Assembly (NCBI GenBank): GCA_947623865.1
Contig: CANQIC010000004.1
Span: 18,966-82,965 of the forward strand
Reading direction: 5' to 3'
DNA: 64,000 bases
Source of the DNA: an uncultured Clostridia bacterium
GTDB taxonomy: Bacteria > Bacillota > Clostridia > TANB77 > CAG-508
Under the pieces are notes generated by a model. The model searched no databases, had not been told where the DNA came from, and saw only the letters and a program-made list of their open reading frames with translations. Of the stretch, positions 11,431 to 24,277 are shown piece after piece; positions within the stretch are counted from its first letter, which is position 1; each line of letters starts with the position of its first letter. A program made the position numbers and the translations under genes.

Positions 11431-11817
11431 TTAGAATATATTTTTTAAATTTGTTTTCTCCTTTTCTTTGATATGTTTTAATAAAAATATTGACGTATCT
11501 AGGTCTTCCATACTTTCATCTAAATTTTCTGTTTCTATTTTTGATTTCATTCTTATTAATGATGTTTCTATTAAATCAATTTCATCATGTAAAACTATAA
11601 CTGACCATTTCTCGTTTATATCTTGCCACCCACTATATATCTCATCAGTTGCTTCTTTTAATTTATTTCCCTCTGTATTCCCTGTTTCTAAATTTGTTTT
11701 TAGATCTTCTAATTTACTAACTAACACATCACTAGTATTATTTAAAAAATTCTGCACATATAAAGCTCCACCGAATATTATTATTAAAATAATAATTATT
11801 ATCACTATTTGTTTCAT
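11431..11817 (-). CDS. DUF4363-like membrane-anchored protein
   Basis: MKQIVIIIIILIIIFGGALYVQNFLNNTSDVLVSKLEDLK; next to DUF421 gene. Confidence 0.65.
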   Translation of the reverse strand: MKQIVIIIIILIIIFGGALYVQNFLNNTSDVLVSKLEDLKTNLETGNTEGNKLKEATDEIYSGWQDINEKWSVIVLHDEIDLIETSLIRMKSKIETENLDESMEDLDTSIFLLKHIKEKEKTNLKNIF

Positions 11818-12492
11818 CTTTTCCTCTCTTTTTCTTGACAAAATATTTGACCTTTTCCGTCATATGTCATAACTAAAGCTTCTTCTGGTCTTATTTTAAA
11901 TTTTTGTGTTTGTTTTAAAAGCCAATTATAGTCTTTTCCTATTGCTTTTAGATTTTCATACATTATTTTTCCATCAATTATTAAATCATATGGTATTCCT
12001 TCATATTCTGGTGTTATACCAAAATCCTCTGGTATTGTATTTCTTTTTTCTGGTTTTTGAATTACTGTTAATTGACCACTAGTTTCTAAAATAGCATATT
12101 CTACATCACCAATATTAAATACATTATTTTGCCTTAATCTTTCTTGAAGTTCATTGACTGTAAATTTTTCTTTTTTCATTATTTTTTCGTCTATTTTTCC
12201 CCTATATATTAAAATAGATGGCATTCCACAAATTATTTTTCTGCCCCAAATACTCTTCAGATTTATAATTGAAATAATTAACTGAATTAATAATAATGCT
12301 AGAATTGGAATTATACCATTTGTAATTGGTATCCCTGTATCGCTCATTGGTACTGATGCTAAGTCTGCAATCATTATTGCAATAACAAGTTCAAATGGTT
12401 GCATTTGCCCGAATTTCTCTCTTTCCCATCAGTCTCATTGTTATAAGTACTAAAACATATAATATCAAAACTCTAATAAATATATTAATCAT
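11814..12492 (-). CDS. DUF421 (YetF-like) membrane protein with +1 CGG frameshift at 12409-12411
   Basis: MINIFIRVLILYVLVLITMRLMGKREI(C)GQMQPFELVIAIMIADLASVPMSD; RBS AGGAG before ATG 12492; the ORF track omits the first 27 codons. Confidence 0.9.
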
Positions 12493-12510
12493 CAAAAATC
12501 TCCTGTAGTT

Positions 12511-12628
12511 AATAAATTGTAATTTATTTGATGTTCGGAAAATTCAGGACAGTCCCAAAAATCCCCAAAATTGGTGATTTTTAGGGACAGTCCCTAGGAT
12601 TTTCCTCTCACAAACAACAATTTATTTA
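12511..12628. repeat. MITE/REP-like repeat ('ggacagtccc' family)
   Basis: aaattgtaatttatttgatgttcggaaaattcaggacagtcccaaaaatccccaaaattggtgatttttagggacagtccctaggattttcctctcacaaacaacaattt. Confidence 0.92.
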
Positions 12629-12802
12629 ATTTTCACAATTTATTATATTTTTCTCAAATTTACACAAAATATTCTTAAGAAAAAATTTTTTTGAATATTT
12701 ATTTTTAAATAGTAAATAATAAATATGAACGCTTAAGAGCCTAAAAGTGCTTGAAAGCCAAGCAAAATTAAATATATATATTTAAGTTAGGAGGTTTTTC
12801 AG

Positions 12803-13186
12803 ATGTCAGAAAACAATCATCAAGCTAATACCCAAACTTCAAATGGAACAAGTACAGTTTGGCAAATAGTAGGTAGATTAATAGCTGCTGCTGTAATTCT
12901 TGCAATAACAGCATTTTTTACACCTGGATTCCAAATTAATAATATCTGGTCTCTTGCTGTTGCAGCCGTTGTTCTTACTGTATTAGATTATTTAATTGTT
13001 AAATTTACTGGCTTACATGCTAGTCCATTTGGAAAAGGGTTTGTAGGTTTTGTATTATCTGTTGTAGTTCTTTATGTTACACAATATTTTGTAGCTGGTT
13101 ATTCAATATCTTGGATGGCAGCAATCATTGGAGCATTAATTTATGGTATTATTGATTACTTCATACCTGGCGAACAACAAATGTAA
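12803..13186 (+). CDS. Phage-holin-4-type small 4-TM membrane protein
   Basis: Four hydrophobic segments, QIVGRLIAAAVILAITAFFTPGFQINNIWSLAVAAVVLTVLDYLI. Confidence 0.65.
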   Translation: MSENNHQANTQTSNGTSTVWQIVGRLIAAAVILAITAFFTPGFQINNIWSLAVAAVVLTVLDYLIVKFTGLHASPFGKGFVGFVLSVVVLYVTQYFVAGYSISWMAAIIGALIYGIIDYFIPGEQQM

Positions 13187-13245
13187 TAAAAAATTTAGTT
13201 TAAAAGCAAAAACGGACTTGAAATAATCAAGTCCGTTTTATATAA

Positions 13246-14466
13246 TTATTGTCCAACATCTACCGTTGTTGTATTTATATATTCTATATATCTATCTAAG
13301 GATACTTCTTTCTCTTGTAATTGTATATAATATTTCTTTTCTCCATTTTCAGTTTTTGCATAAATTTTATCTAAAGTGCAATCAGCTATCTTAGATCCAT
13401 CATCTAGGCTCATTAGTCCATATTTTCCACCTTTACATACAACTAATGCATTAACTTTATCTTTTCCTAAATCTTTAATTGCCACAATTGATTCTTCAGT
13501 AGTATTCTGAGAATCATATCCCATGCTATCATATACATTATTTATAATTGGTTTTCCATCTTTATCTATTACCCCATATTTTCCAGCCAACTTAACTTGA
13601 TAGCATAGTGGAGAGTTATTAATTACTTTTACCTCTTCATAATTTAAATCAATTATAGGTTTTGTATTAGGTTCTATACTTATAACTCCATATTTATTAT
13701 CATCTGATACGATAAATGTTTTCGCTACTTCAACAAATTCCATACTAGAATACTTGTTTCCAATTATTGTATTTAAATTTGTATCTATTACTCCCCATTT
13801 TTGATTTTCATTTGAAACTACTAACATATTATATGATATAGCTTTTTGATTACTAAATTCATCACTTATTATTGCTTGTTCATTGTTTATTTGTTGTGGT
13901 AAAGAAGTTTTATAACCTTCTGTTAAATTTTCAATTGTGCTTATTGATATATTATTATTTTGCTCTGAATATGCACATACTACATTTAATCCCACATTTA
14001 TATCCTCTAAAGCTATATATATAATTCCATTTGATTGTAAAATTTTATTTTTTAGTTCATATTCTTCATAATCCAAATTAGAATCTAATAATGTTTTATA
14101 TATTTTATTAGTATCCACTTCGAATTGTATTACTTGGTTATCATTTTGTAAATAACATTTTGTATTAGTCGTATCTTCATTATATTGTTTATATTCTCCA
14201 GTTAAATAATCGTATCCTATCGATTTTGAAAGTTTTTGTATTGATATATAATTTATTCCATTTGCATCTGTTATTAGAAAATCATTATCAATCGTTATAT
14301 TAGATCCATTAATACTTAATGTTAAGGGTTTCGTTTGATTTGCTCCAAATATAATCATTATTGCAATAATTGCTATTAATAAAATAATTGCAAATATTAA
14401 TAAAAATAGTACAATTTTTTTACCTTTAGGTTCCTCTTTTTTTACTTCTTGATCTAGTAAAGTCAT
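13246..14466 (-). CDS. Membrane-anchored WG-repeat-containing protein
   Basis: N-terminal TM; repeats KWGVIDTNLN, KYGVISIEPN, KYGVIDKDGKPI, KYGLMSLDDG. Confidence 0.75.
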   Translation of the reverse strand: MTLLDQEVKKEEPKGKKIVLFLLIFAIILLIAIIAIMIIFGANQTKPLTLSINGSNITIDNDFLITDANGINYISIQKLSKSIGYDYLTGEYKQYNEDTTNTKCYLQNDNQVIQFEVDTNKIYKTLLDSNLDYEEYELKNKILQSNGIIYIALEDINVGLNVVCAYSEQNNNISISTIENLTEGYKTSLPQQINNEQAIISDEFSNQKAISYNMLVVSNENQKWGVIDTNLNTIIGNKYSSMEFVEVAKTFIVSDDNKYGVISIEPNTKPIIDLNYEEVKVINNSPLCYQVKLAGKYGVIDKDGKPIINNVYDSMGYDSQNTTEESIVAIKDLGKDKVNALVVCKGGKYGLMSLDDGSKIADCTLDKIYAKTENGEKKYYIQLQEKEVSLDRYIEYINTTTVDVGQ

Positions 14467-14477
14467 TACACTTCCTC

Positions 14478-15609
<1,132 letters not shown>

Positions 15610-15628
15610 TTATTTCTCCTTTTAATTT

Positions 15629-16105
15629 TTATATACTTAAACAATAAAAATTGTCTACTTCTTTAAATCCATATTTTTTATAAAACTTTATAGCAATTTC
15701 GTTTTTACTGTCAAGTTGAAATTGTTTAATCCTATTTTCCTTTGCATATGCAAGACAATATTCAAAAACCTTTCTTTGATATCCCTTTTTTCTGTATTCT
15801 GGTTTTGTATATACATTGCAAATATATGCAATTTTACCATTCTCATTTATATATGTAGGAAAGTGCCTTTCAATATAAAATCCACAAATAGAAACAAGAA
15901 TATTATCAGTATAACATCCAAACAAAAATAAATTCTTATTTAAATTATTTTTTAAAAATACTCCTGTATTCTTTTCAAGTTCTTTTTGGTTAATTATTAT
16001 CTCATCTTCTTTAAAATATTTTTTATCATAATTCTGCAGGTCAATTCTTAATGATATTATTTCATCAATATTTTGCTCATTTAACTGTTTTACTTCTTCT
16101 TTCAT
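15629..16105 (-). CDS. GNAT family N-acetyltransferase
   Basis: NVYTKPEYRKKGYQRKVFEYCL; C-terminal KFYKKYGFKEVDNFY. Confidence 0.8.
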   Translation of the reverse strand: MKEEVKQLNEQNIDEIISLRIDLQNYDKKYFKEDEIIINQKELEKNTGVFLKNNLNKNLFLFGCYTDNILVSICGFYIERHFPTYINENGKIAYICNVYTKPEYRKKGYQRKVFEYCLAYAKENRIKQFQLDSKNEIAIKFYKKYGFKEVDNFYCLSI

Positions 16106-17286
16106 TTTGTTACCTCTTTACTCTTTCTTAAATAAATTAGATAATACGCTATACTAATTTGAAATATTAAAAAAAATGCTGATAGTCCAAACATATATTT
16201 AAGACCAACTTCATACATTAAGCCACACAAGAATACACCTACTGCTTCTCCTAAATATCTTATTACATATCTAAAATTAGTATATATTAATTGATATTCA
16301 TTTTCAACAGCATTGATATAATACCCATCACAAATGTTCTCATATGATGTTGAAATTAATATGGACCAAGTAATAGCTATCAATGTAATAAATATATTGT
16401 TTGATATAAATGCAATTAAATATGCTATAAATCTTATTCCGAACTTAATAGTTATAGTTATATAATCATTTTTTGGTGTAAAATATTTTAATGCTAATAT
16501 TCCTATTAAATCAGCTAATAAACCTACTATTAATAAATAATTGGTTGCCTGTGCATCTGTAAATCTAAAATAATTTGTTAAAGTTAGCATTTTTAAACCT
16601 AGAGCAGACGACATGGCCATAGCTCCTATAAAAGTATATATGTGATATAATAATTGTAATCTGCTCTTTGCTACATATTTCAGTATTGATAAATTTATGT
16701 TTTCTCTATTCTCAATTGATTCACAATCTGTTATATTAAACATTACTATCATACAAATTGCTAAAAATATAATAGATATAAATAAACAAATATTATAATT
16801 AATTAAAATTCCTACAATCTCTTTACCAATAAGTAAACCTCCAATTAAAATACCCAAATCTCTAAAAAGATACTCTGTTAGTTTTCTTTTACTATAAATT
16901 GTATTATTTTTTATAATTGTTGTTATTAAAGGATATATACTTGTAGTAACTAAATAGCTAGTTAATACATCTATTACTATTGTTATATTTATTAAAGTAT
17001 TGCTTGCTGAATTATTTAATTTTAACAAGAATACTAAATTTATGAATTTTACAAATAAAGAGCATATAATAAACGCTTTTAATTTATTTAGTTTTATGTA
17101 TTTTCCTACAAAAATTATTCCTAACACACTAATTAATGTTCCTATACTTATTATATTGCTAATATTAGTTGCTGAAAATCCGTTATCCTGTAGCCAAAGC
17201 TGCCTAAAATTTTCCCATAGCCCTATTGAAATACTAAAAAATGCCAACATTATTAAAATTTGATTTTCGCTTTTTATCTTTTTCAT
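16102..17286 (-). CDS. MFS-type transporter
   Basis: ~12 hydrophobic segments; 4-nt overlap with the GNAT gene. Confidence 0.7.
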   Translation of the reverse strand: MKKIKSENQILIMLAFFSISIGLWENFRQLWLQDNGFSATNISNIISIGTLISVLGIIFVGKYIKLNKLKAFIICSLFVKFINLVFLLKLNNSASNTLINITIVIDVLTSYLVTTSIYPLITTIIKNNTIYSKRKLTEYLFRDLGILIGGLLIGKEIVGILINYNICLFISIIFLAICMIVMFNITDCESIENRENINLSILKYVAKSRLQLLYHIYTFIGAMAMSSALGLKMLTLTNYFRFTDAQATNYLLIVGLLADLIGILALKYFTPKNDYITITIKFGIRFIAYLIAFISNNIFITLIAITWSILISTSYENICDGYYINAVENEYQLIYTNFRYVIRYLGEAVGVFLCGLMYEVGLKYMFGLSAFFLIFQISIAYYLIYLRKSKEVTK

Positions 17287-17365
17287 TTCTACTCCATTTT
17301 ATTAATGTATTCTTCTGTTATTTTTTATACTTTTCCATTAATTTGTTTATATATATATTATTTCT

Positions 17366-18391
17366 TTAAGCAATAAACATTGCATCTCCAAATGAAAAGA
17401 ATCTATACTTTTCTTTCACTGCTTCCTCATATGCTTTCATAATAAAATCTTTTCCTGCTAATGCTGATACAAGCATAAGTAAGGTTGACTCAGGTAAATG
17501 AAAATTAGTTATTAATCCATCAATACATTTAAATTTATATCCTGGATAAATAAATATATTTGTATCGCTTTCTACCTGCTTTACTTTTCCTGTTTCTTCA
17601 TTTGCTATTGATTCTAACACTCTACAAGAGGTTGTCCCAACTGCAATTACTCTTCTCCCCTCTTCTTTTGCTTTATTAATTTTATCTACATCTTCTTGCT
17701 TTATATAAAAATGTTCTGAGTGCATTTCATGTGCCTCTACTGTTTTCTCCTTTACTGGTCTAAATGTACCTATTCCAACATGTAAAGTAACATTTGCAAT
17801 AATAACTCCTTTTTTTTCTAGTTTTTGTAAAAGCTCATCTGTAAAGTGAAGTCCTGCTGTTGGTGCAGCAGCTGACCCATTGTATCTTGCATAAACTGTT
17901 TGATATCTGTCTTTTTCTTTTAACTCTTCATGAATATATGGTGGAAGTGGCATTAACCCAATTTGGTCTAATATTTCATTAAAAATACCATCATATTGAA
18001 ATCTTACTTTCCTTGTTCCACCTGGCAAAATATCTAATATTTCAGCTTTTAATATTCCATCACCAAATATTACTTTTGTTCCAATATGTAATTTATTACC
18101 TGGTCTAACAATTGATTCCCATATGTCTCCTTCTATATTATTTAATAATAGAAATTCAACATTTGCACCAGTTTCTTTTTTTCCATAAATTCTTGCTGGT
18201 ATTACCTTTGTATTATTTCTAACTAATAAATCTCCTGGCTTTAAATATTCCACAATATTTTTAAATATTTTATGTTCTATTGTTTTATTACTTCTATTTA
18301 ATACCATCAGCCTTGATTCATCTCTTTTTTTTATTGGTGTTTGTGCAATTAGTTCTTCTGGTAGATTATAATTAAAATCTGATACTTTCAT
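17366..18391 (-). CDS. queA: S-adenosylmethionine:tRNA ribosyltransferase-isomerase
   Basis: [51 protein letters not shown]. Confidence 0.97.
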   Translation of the reverse strand: MKVSDFNYNLPEELIAQTPIKKRDESRLMVLNRSNKTIEHKIFKNIVEYLKPGDLLVRNNTKVIPARIYGKKETGANVEFLLLNNIEGDIWESIVRPGNKLHIGTKVIFGDGILKAEILDILPGGTRKVRFQYDGIFNEILDQIGLMPLPPYIHEELKEKDRYQTVYARYNGSAAAPTAGLHFTDELLQKLEKKGVIIANVTLHVGIGTFRPVKEKTVEAHEMHSEHFYIKQEDVDKINKAKEEGRRVIAVGTTSCRVLESIANEETGKVKQVESDTNIFIYPGYKFKCIDGLITNFHLPESTLLMLVSALAGKDFIMKAYEEAVKEKYRFFSFGDAMFIA

Positions 18392-18412
18392 TTTTATCCT
18401 TTCTTTATTATA

Positions 18413-18528
18413 TAAATTGTAATTTATTTGATGTTCGGAAAATTCAGGACAGTCCCAAAACTCCCCAAAATTGGTGATTTTTAGGGACAGTCCCTAGGAT
18501 TTTCCTCTCACAAACAACAATTTATTTC
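18413..18528. repeat. MITE/REP-like repeat ('ggacagtccc' family)
   Basis: Almost identical to 12511-12628. Confidence 0.92.
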
Positions 18529-19860
18529 ATTCCAAACAATCTAAATACTACTCTAAATATATTCCTTGCTTCTTCTATTACATTGCTTGGTTCTTTATTA
18601 AACTTATCTTCTGTACTATATTTAAAATCACTTTCTGCTGGTGGAGTAAGTGTATACACAATATCATCCAGTCCTGTTAAATTTCCATCACTTGTTTTTA
18701 CATTACAATTCATATAATCCCTATACCATGTTTTTAGTCCTATGACTCTTTCTTCTTCATATCCATATTTTTGATAATCATGAAGCTCAGGTATCTCATA
18801 ATTTCTTTCTTGTAATATTCTTTCTAAAGAATGTAAAAATTCATGAATAAATACCTCTTCTGGGAAAGTATTTATTATTGAATTATATGTATATAGATAA
18901 CTCGAACTATCATTTGGAAGTCTTATATTTGAATATCCTATTCCATATAAATCCATACCTCCGTAATCCTATCCAATCATTTACCGGTATTTCAATATTT
19001 TCATCAATATCCCCTAATTTTGTTGCAACAAATATATAATCATATTCTTCTTTGCTTAGATACCCTTTTAATAAATCCTGTACATCTGATGGATCTAAAT
19101 AATATCCATAATCATCAGCATATGTAATTGTTTTAATAGGATTATCTATTTCATATATATCATAATCTACAGTCATTTTATTATTTGATAACTCTTTAGC
19201 AGATGCTTTAAATCTGTTCATATTAGTTTTCATTTTTTCAATGTCATTTAAACCCATAGAAATTTTCAAATTCTTATTATTTATATTTACATTTAAATTT
19301 TTTATTATAAAGCATGCAATATTCCAATTGCTAGTGCTATCTTTTACACCTTCTTCCAATTTAAAATCAGAAAACCATGCTGTTCCTTTTACATTATTAT
19401 TATTTCCACCTAATCTAAATCCAATTTCAATCGTTTCTCTATTTTTTGAATCAAATATAAATTCTAACTTTTTCCAGTCGTTTGTCCCATTTATACTTTC
19501 TGAATATTCAGTTGTATTTAATATAGACATCTGAGCCCCACCATTACTCTTTCCATTTTCAGTTTCTACATTTTCTGTTTTTACCATACATGTTAATTTA
19601 TATGGAGTATTTGGCTTAACATCTATAGTTTTATAAAATATTGCATCATTAAAATCTTTGGATTCTAATTTATAGCTATATTCATATGTATAAGTTATAT
19701 CGTTATCTCTTGTAAATTTTGTTAGTCCTCGGTTATACTCTGCTTTTGTAAAATCATTATAACTATATGTTTTGTATATTCCAAATAATTTATAAAGAAC
19801 AATTAATATAACTATAATAAAAATTATATTTATAATTTTTGAGTTATTGTTTTTCTTCAA
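18522..19860 (-). CDS. Membrane-anchored putative zinc metallopeptidase with +1 CGG frameshift at 18961-18963
   Basis: Signal/TM N-terminus; after the junction DWIGL(C)GGMDLYGIGYSNIRL the second frame supplies HEFLH (HExxH). Confidence 0.75.
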
Positions 19861-19863
19861 GTC

Positions 19864-20053
19864 TTAACCCTCCGTATTTTCAAGTTTCTTTTTAATCATC
19901 TTCAATGCTTTTGGTCTTTCTACTGTTATTATATGTTCACAACCGTTTGCACTTAAATTTAAAATCTACCCCTACTCTTGTAATCTCCCAAATTTTACTT
20001 CCACATGGATGATGTTTCTTAAATTCTACAATATCTCCTATTTTATAGTCCAT
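19864..20053 (-). CDS. DUF951 protein with +1 CGG frameshift at 19943-19945
   Basis: MDYKIGDIVEFKKHHPCGSKIWEITRVGVDFKFKCK(C)GCEHIITVERPKALKMIKKKLENTEG; not in the ORF track because the frame is broken. Confidence 0.85.
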
Positions 20054-20072
20054 AAACACTCCTTTTTGAATG

Positions 20073-20187
20073 ATAAATTGTTGTTTGTTTCATGTTCGGA
20101 AAATTCAGGACAGTCCCAAAAATCCCCAAAATTGGTGATTTTTAGGGACAGTCCCTAGAATTTCCTCACACAAATTATAATTTATCT
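20073..20187. repeat. MITE/REP-like repeat ('ggacagtccc' family)
   Basis: Copy of the same family; its edge overlaps the 3' end of gltX. Confidence 0.9.
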
Positions 20188-21838
20188 ATTCTGAATAAAT
20201 TTTGTTATTCTATCAATTACTGTTTCTTTTCCTAATACTTGTATTATTTCATATAAATCAGGTGTATTGTGCTTTGTAGTAAGTGCTACCCTTATAACTG
20301 TACTAACATCTCCTACATGTCCTTTGTATTTTTCTGGTTCTTGCTTATATGCTTTCACTTCTCTTGAATAGCCTTTGCTTTCAGATAAATCTTTTATTTT
20401 ATTAAACCAGGTTTCTTTATCATCATTTATATCAAAATAATTTTCAATATATGAATTTAATATATCTTTTATTTCTTCTATATTATCTATTTTTTGAAAC
20501 TCAAAATCATTCATTTTGTTATATTCTTCTTCATACATATAGTTAATAATTCCTTTTACGTCTGACCATTTTGCAATATCTTTTCTGGGCTTTGCTTTCC
20601 CTCTTTCTATATTTAAAACTTTTATTGAGTATTCTTTATTTTTACTTAATAATTCCTCAAGTTCTCTATCGTATTTACCTGCCCATTTTAGTGTTTCTTC
20701 ATATATTTTTTCTGCATCATATTTTGATATTACGTTTTTAGAAACATCTAATAGTTTTATCATATCAAATACAGCTCCGACTTACGCTCATTTTATTTAA
20801 TTGTAATTCAAATTCTGATATGCTTTTATCTGGATTTGCTCTTCTCCATGACTCAAAGTTTGAATTAGCAATATTAAGCAAGTATTCTACAACTGCATCT
20901 GATGGAATACCTTGTTCATGATAATAACTTACTGCAGCTTCTGGATCTTTTCTTTTACTGATTTTTCTTTTACTTCCATTTTCATCTTTCATTATTGTTG
21001 CAGTATGTGCATATTTAGGTGGTCTAAATCCTAAAGCTCTAAATAGTTCTAAGTGAAGTGGAAGTGAAGATACCCATTCATCTCCACGTATTACATGTGT
21101 TACCCTCATTAAATGGTCGTCTACTGCGTGTGCAAAGTGGTATGTTGGAAGTCCATCTGCTTTTATTATAACTATATCTTGGTCATTTTCAGGAAATTCA
21201 ATGTTTCCTTTTATACTATCTTTGTGTTTTATTCTTCTATCTTCTCTTCCTTGAGATTTAAATCTTATAATATATTTCTCTCCGTTTTTTATTTTTTCAG
21301 CTGCTTCATCTATAGGAAGTGTTCTATATTTAGCCCATATTCCATAGTATCCTGGCCTTATTTTTGCAGTTTCTTGTTTTGCCCTTATTTCCTCTAATTC
21401 TTCAGGAGTACAAAAGCATGGATATGCTCGTCCTTGTTTTATTAAACTTTTAGCATAGGCCTGATAAATATCTTTCCTCTCGCTTTGCTTGTATGGCCCA
21501 TAATCTCCTATTTCTTTGTTCTCAGATACCACACCTTCATCTGGAATAATATCAAAAGCTTTTAGTCCATCTACTATTTGGGATACTCCATTTTCAATTT
21601 CTCTTTTTTGGTCTGTATCTTCTATTCTTAAAATAAATACTCCATTAGATTGTTGAGCTAATTTTCTATCTATTATACTTCCAAATAATCCACCTATATG
21701 TATAAATCCTGTTGGACTTGGAGCAAATCTAGTTACTGCAGTTCCTTCAGCTAAGTTTCTTACTGGATACTTCTCTTCATAATATGAAATATCCTTTGCA
21801 TTTGGAAATATTAAATCTGCTAAATCGTTAAAATCCAT
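20182..21838 (-). CDS. gltX: Glutamyl-tRNA synthetase with +1 CGG frameshift at 20777-20779
   Basis: VTRFAPSPTGFIHIGGL, KRKISKRKDPEAAVSYY; junction LQLNKMSVS(C)GAVFDMIKLLDVSKNVIS. Confidence 0.95.
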
Positions 21839-22094
21839 ATTTCTCAAATTACTCCCTTCATTTAATCTTTTATATTCTTAATATTTTTTAATATTAATTA
21901 TTTTCTATTTATTTAACTTTATAATTATACTATTTAAATCAATAAAAGTAAAGAAAAAAGCGATACAAATATCTTGCTTTAATAATCTTGGACTATCTAT
22001 ATATTTAAATATTTTATTAGAAATACGATAACCATTGAAATTTAAGTTTAATAAAAATGAAAACGCTCCTTGAATTATCAAGGAACGCTCTCTT

Positions 22095-22538
22095 TTATTT
22101 CTTACTTTTTTCTCTTGCATCTGACTCGTTAAGGAACAAAGACTTACCTATCTCTTTTGTAGATACATCTTTTCCCTTTTCCAATTCAATCACTAAATCG
22201 TAAGCTCCATCATTGTACTGTCCACATATCCCGGTAACCAGTTTTTTATAAACTCTCTTGCCAATCACCTGGTATACTGTTGTTTTTGGCTTAGGCAACT
22301 TGTATGCAGCTTCCTCAGCTTCCTTTGGAGTATCGAAAATCAAGCGACCATAATCTTTGAAACTGTATGTCTGGTATGTATCACCATACAAAACAGCATA
22401 AAAAGTTTTGTCTCTCTCATTAACTCTCAAAATTTCAGCTCCTGTTGCAAAAGCCTGCGAACCATTGCATGTACCCCAGTAATCAACTACATGGACCAGT
22501 TCTCCGTTTTTAAAGCTCCGTTTCAATGCATTTTCCAT
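22095..22538 (-). CDS. Hypothetical protein, codon usage unlike neighbours (possible HGT); contains an in-frame CGG not followed by a shift
   Basis: ORF with RBS AGGAGG; MENALKRSFKNGELVHVVDYWG; CGG at 22518-22520 read in zero frame. Confidence 0.7.
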   Translation of the reverse strand: MENALKRSFKNGELVHVVDYWGTCNGSQAFATGAEILRVNERDKTFYAVLYGDTYQTYSFKDYGRLIFDTPKEAEEAAYKLPKPKTTVYQVIGKRVYKKLVTGICGQYNDGAYDLVIELEKGKDVSTKEIGKSLFLNESDAREKSKK

Positions 22539-22656
22539 AAGAAATACCTCCTAAATATAGTTAGAATGTGTTCAAATATATACATATAGTATATGTTGAC
22601 ATAACAATTATATCATGGGTGTTTGAAATTGTCAATTTATATCAATATAATATATC

Positions 22657-23883
22657 TTATTTTTGCATTCTTTCCATTGCTTTTATTGTGTTTTCTCTTG
22701 TTCCAAATGCTGTTAATCTAAAATATCCTTCTCCTGATGGCCCAAATCCAACTCCTGGAGTACCTACTATTTGTTTTTCATTTAATAATTTATCAAAGAA
22801 TTCCCATGATGTTAATCCTTCTGGAACTTTTAGCCATATGTATGGGGCATCTACTCCTCCATATGTTACAAATCCTGCTTTATTTAATCCCTCTCTTATT
22901 ATTCTTGCATTTTCCATATAGTAATCTATATTTTCTTTTATTTGTCTTTGTCCTTCTTCTGAGTAAACACTTTCTGCTGCTCTTTGCGTTATATATGATA
23001 CTCCATTAAATTTAGTAGACATTCTTCTATTCCATAATTTATTTAACATTACTTCTTCATTTTTTGAAGTTTTGCATTTAAGTTCTTTTGGAACAACTGT
23101 ATATGCACATCTTACACCAGTAAATCCTGCTGTTTTAGAAAAGCTTCTAAATTCTATTGCTACTTCTTTTGCTCCTTCTATTTCATATATGCTATGTGGA
23201 ATATCTTCTTCGGTAATATATCTTTCATATGCTGAATCAAATAGTATTAATGATTTATTTTCTTTTGCATAATCTATCCATTTTTTTAACTCTACTTTAT
23301 TTAAAACTGTCCCTGTTGGATTATTAGGAAGACATAAATATATTAAATCCACCTTTTCTTTTGGAAGTTCTGGTATAAAATTATTTTCTGCTTTTATTGG
23401 TATATATACTATATCTCCATATATACCTTTTTCTTTATTATATTTTCCTGCAGCACCTATCATTACATTTGTATCTAAGTATACTGGATATACTGGATCT
23501 GTTATTGCAACTTTATTTTCATTTCCCAATATATCTAATATGTTTGCTACATCACACTTAGAGCCATCTGATACAAATATTTCATCTGGATTTATATTTA
23601 CACCTCTATCTTTATAATCATATTTAGATATTTTTTCTCTTAAAAACTCATATCCTTGTTCTGGTCCATATCCTCTAAATGTTTCTCCATTTTGCATTTC
23701 ATCAACAGCTTTATGCATTGCTTCTATTATAATTGGTACAATTGGTCTTGTTACATCTCCAATTCCCATTTTTATTATTTCTTTATCCGGATTTTTAGTT
23801 TTATATTCTTCTAATTTTTTTGCTATTGTAGAAAATAAATAGCTGTCTTGTAACTCTAAATAGTTTTCATTAATTTTATACAT
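22657..23883 (-). CDS. dapL: LL-diaminopimelate aminotransferase
   Basis: [52 protein letters not shown]. Confidence 0.95.
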   Translation of the reverse strand: MYKINENYLELQDSYLFSTIAKKLEEYKTKNPDKEIIKMGIGDVTRPIVPIIIEAMHKAVDEMQNGETFRGYGPEQGYEFLREKISKYDYKDRGVNINPDEIFVSDGSKCDVANILDILGNENKVAITDPVYPVYLDTNVMIGAAGKYNKEKGIYGDIVYIPIKAENNFIPELPKEKVDLIYLCLPNNPTGTVLNKVELKKWIDYAKENKSLILFDSAYERYITEEDIPHSIYEIEGAKEVAIEFRSFSKTAGFTGVRCAYTVVPKELKCKTSKNEEVMLNKLWNRRMSTKFNGVSYITQRAAESVYSEEGQRQIKENIDYYMENARIIREGLNKAGFVTYGGVDAPYIWLKVPEGLTSWEFFDKLLNEKQIVGTPGVGFGPSGEGYFRLTAFGTRENTIKAMERMQK

Positions 23884-23905
23884 AATTCTTTCTCCTTTCT
23901 TACTT

Positions 23906-24250
23906 TTATTTTATTAATTTATGTTGTTCTTCTGTCCAAGCAGGTGTACATGCCATAGATACAATACAATAATTAGTTTGCCAAAAATATTTTTCATTAG
24001 GGTATATAAGAATAGAATCGCCTTTTTTAAAACTAACTGTTTTATTTTCAAAGTTTAAAGTACCATCACCCTCTATACAATATATTAATTCTTTACTTTT
24101 TAGATTTACACAATACCCATTATCTGGATATCTTCCTGTAATAGTTGCTAATCCTAAATCTATATCTTTATCTCCAAAAGAATATTCTAAAGTTTTGCAT
24201 TTATTACTATTGCTTCCTTTTAATGCATCATTATATTTTATAACTTTCAT
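23906..24250 (-). CDS. Cupin-domain protein
   Basis: [42 protein letters not shown]. Confidence 0.7.
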   Translation of the reverse strand: MKVIKYNDALKGSNSNKCKTLEYSFGDKDIDLGLATITGRYPDNGYCVNLKSKELIYCIEGDGTLNFENKTVSFKKGDSILIYPNEKYFWQTNYCIVSMACTPAWTEEQHKLIK

Positions 24251-24277
24251 TACTGTTACATCCTTTCTTTACCAAAA

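Noticed and set aside
13021-13186. Holin-like gene as evidence for a prophage
   Set aside because: No other phage genes nearby; this family is common as a chromosomal small membrane protein.
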